This document shows, piece after piece, positions 58,354 to 64,000 of a stretch of 64,000 bases of DNA. The stretch spans positions 17,757,071 through 17,821,070 of the forward strand of contig NC_080731.1 in the NCBI RefSeq assembly GCF_019097595.1, read 5' to 3'. Position 1 is the first letter of the stretch; every line of letters starts with the position of its first letter. A program made the position numbers and the translations under genes. The notes below the pieces were generated by a model. That model ran no database searches. It worked only from the letters and a program-made list of their open reading frames with translations, and was not told the DNA's origin. The DNA is from Hemibagrus wyckioides. Taxonomy: Eukaryota; Chordata; Actinopteri; Siluriformes; Bagridae.

Positions 58354-61300
58354 GAGTACATAAATGAATTTTAAAAATATCTTCAGATAGAAGCGAGTCT
58401 CAAATGAAAAATAAACCCTTAAATGCTTCCACTTACTGTCTCTTAGACAAGCTTCAGCATGTTAACAATGCTGCAGCTCACGTTTTGAAAAGGAAAAGAA
58501 TGTCAGATCATATCTTCTTCTTCTTTTTTACATAAACATCAGATTCTAATAGTTGTTGACTACAATGTTTTACAAAGCTCTAAATGGGTTCACGCTTGGA
58601 TATATTACTGTTCTGTCAGTGTAGAACCCATCTCAAGAACTTTGCTCAGATCAGATGGAAGAGTGTTTCTGAGGGTTTGAGGAACGCAGGTTCTGTAGAT
58701 GGTTTAGATTAAAGACCTAGCTGATTTGTTCATACCTTTAGATTTCAGATTACAGTTCTCCCTTTTTGTATTTTATTCAGGTTCCTTTATTCTCATACAT
58801 ATTGGACTCCAAAATGTAGTCTGAAGCCTTATGGAAAGAATTAATAAATAATTATTATTTGCCTTGGATTCTGTCTGCAGTGAATTTTTAGCTGAAGGCT
58901 ACACAGAAACATATTACACAGATGACGGGATTCCTGTGGTAACTAAACCCCAAGAGCTGGTAGGTGAACTGTGAACAGGCTCTTTGATTTAACCTCACAT
59001 TTATCCGAGGTCCTTGATGATCAGTCCCTTGGTCTATTGTCTTTTTTCCAGGATCTTTGCTACTATCAAGGGAAGATCGCAAATGACAGGAACTCAATGG
59101 TTAGCGTGAGCACATGTGATGGGTTACGGTATGTCGGATTTACTGGAAAAATTTTAAAAAGAGAGATTTTACCATTTTAATAAAAGTGCTAATCCTCTGT
59201 TGCATTTCAGAGGTTACTTCCAAACAGCAGAGCAAAGTTACCTTATCGAGCCCTTGCCCGAGGTCAGCAATGGTGATCATGCGGTGCTGAAGTACGAGGA
59301 TGTGTCTGGTACTCCAGCAGTGTGTGGGGTCACAAATACCAGCTGGGATCCTGTTGCTCTTCCCCCTTATACCATGAAATCGAAATCACGTGCTTCTGTG
59401 AGTCTGATCAGCTTTCGGTTCAATGTCTAACCAATCTTAGCCAAGACAAAGCCTAAAAGGCTGACATGTATTTTTAAATGTTTGTCTGCTGGCAGTGGAA
59501 ATGTATCAACACTCATTCACATGGCTCCAGTAGGCATCAATGGAGAAAAATTATAAATTATTATAATTATATATAATTATAATTATTATATAATATATTA
59601 TATATAATTATTATTATATATTATTATATGCAGTATAAAGTCTCAGGGTAAGGTGTAGATACATCAAGAGGCACAGCAATGAAGCCTCAGAATGTAGCTT
59701 ATTGCACAAACTGGACCTAGGAACTGGGAACTGGCTACTACATTACAGAACCATGGATGGAAATGAGCCATCAAAAAACTCAGGACTATAGAGGAAGTTC
59801 AGTAACAATGGACAAAAATGTTATCAAATTCAGATTGTTAGAACATAAACAAGAACAAGTGTTTAGCACAAATTTCCCTGCACCTCCAGGGTTTGATTCC
59901 CACCCTGAGTTAGAGGAGTTTGCCTGTTATCCCCTTGGTGTTCCCTCAGGATACACTGGTTTCCTCTGCAAGGCCAGGCCAAAGAGATGCCTTATATTCT
60001 GATCGACATCTCTAAATTGTCTGTGGTGTGTAAAAAGGTGTGTGAGTGTGTGTGCAATAGGTTGGCACCTGGTCCAGAGTGTCCCGTAACTTGTACCCCA
60101 AGTACCCTGGAATAGACTTCAGGCTCCTCATGACCCTGTGTAGGATAAGCGGTTCAGAAAATGTGAGCTAACTGGAAGTGTCCTTGACAAGTGTGCTTTG
60201 ATCCGGGTTAGTTTGATGCACAAAAACTTATAACCTTGTGGTGGCAGAGATAGATAGAGACATCACAAAGCTTGGAAGGAAGTAGTAGAGACCAGAGTCT
60301 GTTGTGAGCTGCCTCAGAGCTACCCCAGAACTACTGTACATCAGAGCTGCCTCAGAGCTACCTCAGAGCTGCCTCAGAGCTACTTCAGAGCAGGCTCAGA
60401 GCTGGCTCAGAGCAGGCTCAGAGCTACCTCAGAGCTGCCTCAGAGTTACTTCAGAGCAGGCTCAGAGCTCCATCAGAGCTGCCTCAGAGCTGCCTTAAAG
60501 CTGCCTCAGAGCTCACTCCAAGGTCCAGGTCGCCAGTGTGATCATGAGCTCAGGTTGCTGCCTGTGTGGACTGTATGTCTAGCTTCACCTGTTTCCTCTA
60601 ACCTTCCAAAAACATGCTGGTCCGCAGATTAGCGCTTACTCTAACATTTGTTGAAGATAAACATAAGGATTAATGATGGCGCCTGTCATGTAAGTGGTGA
60701 GAACTTTCAGAAAAATTCAACAGATGAACAGGAAGGCTGAAAATTCACTAGATTTATAGAAGATTCAGTCAGGAGAAGTTGTACCTGCTCTCGACTTGAC
60801 CTAATGTACTTGAAAAAATAACATGTTCACCAGCTGATGAACAACTGTTCTGCTTTTCCTCCTGGTTAGGGGCCAACAATGTTCCAGCAACAAAAATACA
60901 ATGAAATCATCCTGGTGGTGGATAACAGAATGGTACGTAAGAGGCAGAAACATGAGCCCTGCTTTCTTTATGATTGATCCTCATGTTCCTCATGAAAGTT
61001 TTTGTAAAGTGCTTAGTAGCTTGATAAAGGTCAGTATAAACCTCAGATGACGACTAAGTGTACTCGTGATTAACACATTTTTTCCTATTCAAGCTTATTA
61101 TTATTTCTCTCTCTGCTTAGACATGCCTATGACTAACCGTCTTGCTGATTTATTGCATTCACAGTACAAGAAGATGGACAGCAATGACGATAAAGTGAGA
61201 AACAGGATCTTTGAGATCGTCAACTTTGTTAATGCTGTGAGTCAGTTTCACATGGCTGATGTGACAGAAAATTAATTTTCTGGGTTTTTTTTTTTTTTGG

Positions 61301-63922
61301 AAGTGAAAAATGACAGCATATTGATGATTTATTTAGATTTCCTGTTCTCACACAGGTACACATGTTTATTTTTGAGTTCAGCAAAACTGCTTTAATGCTC
61401 AATACATGGAGATTGTTTCATGGCTGGGTCCAATGTGTGATGTCCACAGTGTAACCATGTAAAACTTTCATTGTGCATTTCTGCAGCACTTCATTAGTGC
61501 TTTAGTCATTTCTGTAGTGTGTTTTAGGAAATTATAGGAATGCTGTAGGAACAGTTTAGAAAATTGTAGGAATACTTTAAGATATACAGCAGGGCTTAAA
61601 GAACTTCAGTATTGCTTTAAGAAGTTCAGTAGAACTTTCAGATCTTCAGTAGTGCTTTACGAACTTCAGTAATGCTTTAAACAATTCAGTAGTGCTTTAA
61701 AAATTTTAGTAGAACTTCAGTAGTGCTTTAGGAATTTGAGTCGTGCTTTAAGAACTTTAGTAGACCTTAAAGAACTTCAAAGAATTTCACTACTGTTTTA
61801 AGAACTTCAGTAGTGCTTTAAGAATGTCACTTGTGCTTCAATAGGGCTTTAAGAATTTATGTAATGTTTTAAACACTCCAGTAATGCTTTAAGAACCCTG
61901 TTAGTGCTTCAAGAACTTCTGTAATGCTTGAAACACTTCAGTAGTGCATTAAGAACTTCAGTAGTGCTTTAAGGATGTTACTAGTGCTTTAGGAACTTCA
62001 GTAGTGCTTTAAGAACTTCAGTAGTGGTTTAGAAACTACAGTAACAATTTAGGAAATTCAGTAGGAGTTCAGTACTCCTACAGTAGGAGTAGGATTTTTT
62101 GTTCAGTGTTGAAAAGAAAATGCAGTTCAAAGCCAGCCTTTGAAATCCCCAGATCTGAGTTTGCACTGAGCTTTCAGACAGAACAGGATTATCCATCACT
62201 ATGATTTATGATTAGTGCCAGTGCTTTATTTGAAAGCTAAATACGCAATAATTTTTTTCCCCATTGCCATTGTTCACAGCTTGTGTCCTCTATGTTGGTC
62301 CTGAGTATGTGTACATGTATGGTTAAAGAAACACACTAATGTGAACCATAGCTTCAAATTGTATAATTAGCTTAAATCACCATGTATGTGAAATGATCTT
62401 CACATTTATCTACCATGCTGTTTGCAGGCAGACCTTATACAAATGGTTTTTTTTTAAAGCAGTTATATATCATTTAACATATATCTGTGCCTTTTTTTTT
62501 AAGTACAGCCAAAGAGTTTACCTAGAAAGCCTCATCCATTTAGTTACTGACTTATTTAGGCAGTCAAAAATCCAGCAACCTGTGACAGAAGGGCTATTGC
62601 TGTTTTAATGAACATTTGTTTTGCATGAAATATTTTGCATTGTTGCATATTTTTTAAAATTATGAAAAAAAAAAATTTATTTATAAAATTATGTTCATGG
62701 GAATATTTTTAAGGCCAGACACTTGCACTCAGTTTGGAACTGTGTGTTCAAGCACCTTTGTACTATTTTGATTTGATTTGATTGAACAAATTCTTAATAT
62801 ATTTCCATATACAAACATGATGGGTGCTTGAGTTATTAGTATTATTATTAATAAACCTTTTTTAAATTGTATCCTATAACTGGTTGGCAGGTGTATAAAC
62901 CGCTGAACACCTTTATCGCTCTGATCGGTCTGGTAATGTGGAAGGACTCTGACCAGATTCAAGTGACCGCACCGGCTGGAGCGACGCTGGATGCATTTAC
63001 CACATGGAGGAATAAACAGCTCTTGAAGATACAGAAGCATGACAATGCTCATCTGATCACGTCAGTGTTCATCTAGAAAATGTCTTGATAAACAACTGTC
63101 ATCTGTCATCAGCTGATAATTATGTTAATAATACAGAAACTCACTGGGGACTCCTTCTGATTCCTTCTGTACTTTCATGAAAGTTCCCTTTAATTATTTG
63201 TTGATCAGTTTTTATTTTATGTGCTATTTTTTTGTTTAAATAATTATTAAATAATAATAATATTAATCTTAATATTTAATAACACAACTTTATTCCAAAT
63301 TTGAGGGAATTTAAATTGTGGTCAATTCAAATGTCTGTCACTGTATAATAATATATCAGTTTGTAATGGTTTAGGATGTAAAACATCATGAATCATGATT
63401 CTGTTAATGTTGCAGTGGAATTGATTTTGAAGGCTCGACGGTGGGATTGGCGTTTATTGGCACTCTGTGCACGGGTCATTCAACCGGCGTCATCCAGGTA
63501 ATAAACAATCCAGATGCTTCTCGTCATCTAATTTCACAAGCGCAGAAGAAGTGCATCTTTTGTGACTTTGCAAATCACTTTTTGAAACATCCTGTAATCC
63601 ATAATGCCATGATTATAACATCTAAAAATTCAGGCTTTCTATAGCCCTACATCATAAATAGTACACTGTCACGACAGATTTTAACTTTCTATCCGTCAAA
63701 AATATTTGTACACATTTGTTTGCTATTCCTTTACAAGTATTATGAGATCTAACTATTATGCAACTAATGCAAGTCTTCTGTTGTCTTCCAGGACCATAAT
63801 CCACGTGCTGTAGCCGTAGGCGCCACCTTGGCCCACGAGATGGGACATAACCTGGGTATGAACCATGACACCAGCTCATGTGTGTGCACCGAGAGCAGCT
63901 GCATCATGACTGCTGCTCTCAG
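53939..63922 (+). CDS. Gene 4: ADAM28-like metalloprotease, 5' part (exons 1-11; continues past window)
   Basis: Exons: 53939-53999, 57693-57775, 57889-57965, 58881-58959, 59052-59128, 59211-59397, 60870-60932, 61165-61236, 62891-63060, 63416-63497, 63792-63922; 360 codons plus two bases, open. Exon phases equal those of genes 2 and 3; lengths match except exons 1, 2 and 6. A signal peptide opens at an ATG about 50 bases after a TATA-like box. The prodomain has [15 protein letters not shown] and a cysteine switch (VCGVT, Cys164). The catalytic domain has [12 protein letters not shown] at 332-343 and a Met-turn in CIMTA. Only this much of the catalytic domain is seen; disintegrin and later exons lie beyond the edge. 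It is clearly diverged from genes 2/3 in introns and protein, so it is an older paralog. Introns 1, 6 and 8 are enlarged by tandem arrays. Expected role is a zinc endopeptidase at the cell surface or secreted. Confidence 0.87.
56130..57375. repeat. 30-bp minisatellite in gene 4 intron 1
   Basis: About 25 near-perfect units (ATGAGGCACCGTGTAGCATT followed by CTCTCAAAAA) fill 56,480-57,220, with increasingly degenerate and length-variable units on both sides. Units vary mainly at two sites, CACC/CACT and GAGG/GGGG. Because 30 is a multiple of three, long frames open on both strands (for example 56316-57290 minus); these are repeat artefacts. Confidence 0.95.
57624..57654. repeat. (AC)n microsatellite near gene 4 exon 2
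   Basis: Pure CA tract of about 15 units, some 40 bases before the exon 2 acceptor. Confidence 0.9.
58291..58354. repeat. (ATT)n microsatellite in gene 4 intron 3
   Basis: About 64 bases of uninterrupted TTA units. Confidence 0.9.
59550..59635. repeat. AT-rich palindromic tract in gene 4 intron 6
   Basis: Almost purely A/T with repeated TATAATTAT, able to form local hairpins. Confidence 0.6.
59875..60170 (+). repeat. Common fish SINE/LINE-like dispersed repeat in gene 4 intron 6
   Basis: Contains a B-box-like GGGTTTGATTCCCACCC, then GTTTGCCTGTTATCCCCTTG, GGTTGGCACCTGGTCC and an end GGATAAGCGGTTCAG. I recognise this layout as a widespread teleost repeat related to the (ATCC)n-ended block at 8.3 kb. 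About 85-90% of a typical unit seems present. Confidence 0.5.
60305..60520. repeat. Short tandem array (TCAGAGCTGCC-like units) in gene 4 intron 6
   Basis: About 20 units of 10-12 bases built on CTCAGAGC with alternating tails (TGCC, TACC, AGG). It gives a meaningless [13 protein letters not shown] frame. Confidence 0.85.
61490..62090. repeat. Degenerate ~20-bp array in gene 4 intron 8
   Basis: About 25-30 diverged units of the type AACTTCAGTAGTGCTTTAAG, without pure runs, so it is an old array. Confidence 0.8.
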
Positions 63923-64000
63923 GTAAATAAATAAATAAATACAATACGATACAATCTACAAAAACAAGAAAAATAGATGGCCCAAATCAGAACCTTGTGG

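Noticed and set aside
60304..60498. Frame rich in RAASELPQS repeats
   Set aside because: Produced by the CTCAGAGC tandem array.

Overview
The window is vertebrate, almost certainly teleost, nuclear DNA. It is AT-rich, genes are split into short exons with GT..AG junctions, and it is full of fish-type repeats: Tc1/mariner elements with long inverted ends, LINE 3' ends, Ty3/gypsy remnants, MITEs and microsatellites. I cannot name the species from sequence alone.

The only recognisable host genes form a plus-strand, head-to-tail array of membrane-type ADAM metalloprotease genes, closest by motif to ADAM28 (ADAM8 is the second choice). Four members are seen: gene 1 (only its 3' tail, about 2.2-3.3 kb), gene 2 (exons 1-13 at 14,744-24,466, tail to about 27.8 kb), gene 3 (exons 1-19, 39,354-49,290, the only complete one) and gene 4 (exons 1-11, 53,939-63,922, running off the right edge). 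I worked out exon boundaries by hand from conserved splice sites and phase. Genes 2, 3 and 4 each keep signal peptide, prodomain with a cysteine-switch cysteine, and an intact HExxHxxGxxHD zinc site. Only gene 3 shows complete disintegrin, cysteine-rich and EGF-like regions.

Two large segments are near-identical direct copies: about 1-19,430 and 24,542-44,046, offset 24,541-24,616 bases. The copy junction lies in intron 7 of the genes. Gene 2 is therefore a chimera: exons 1-7 match gene 3 almost perfectly, while exons 8-13 are a clearly diverged version and its tail matches gene 1. Genes 1 and 2 have lost the DNA for exons 14-17 and half of exon 18 (rest of disintegrin, cysteine-rich region, most of EGF), so gene 2 would encode a short, probably secreted metalloprotease unless it is a pseudogene. 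In genes 1, 2 and 3 the membrane exon has a five-G run that puts a stop directly after the hydrophobic segment.

Between genes 1/2 and again between genes 2/3 lie, in order: a (TGAA)n tract before the poly(A) signal, a Tc1 element with a frameshifted transposase, a G-poor CCAA-rich array, dispersed repeats, a degraded Ty3/gypsy element broken by a MITE and a LINE 3' end, then a TATA-containing promoter. Gene 3's downstream side has the same CCAA-rich array without the Tc1, a short Tc1-type MITE, and a possible spliced non-coding transcript before gene 4. Gene 4's introns hold three local tandem arrays, the largest a 30-bp minisatellite near 56.1-57.4 kb.
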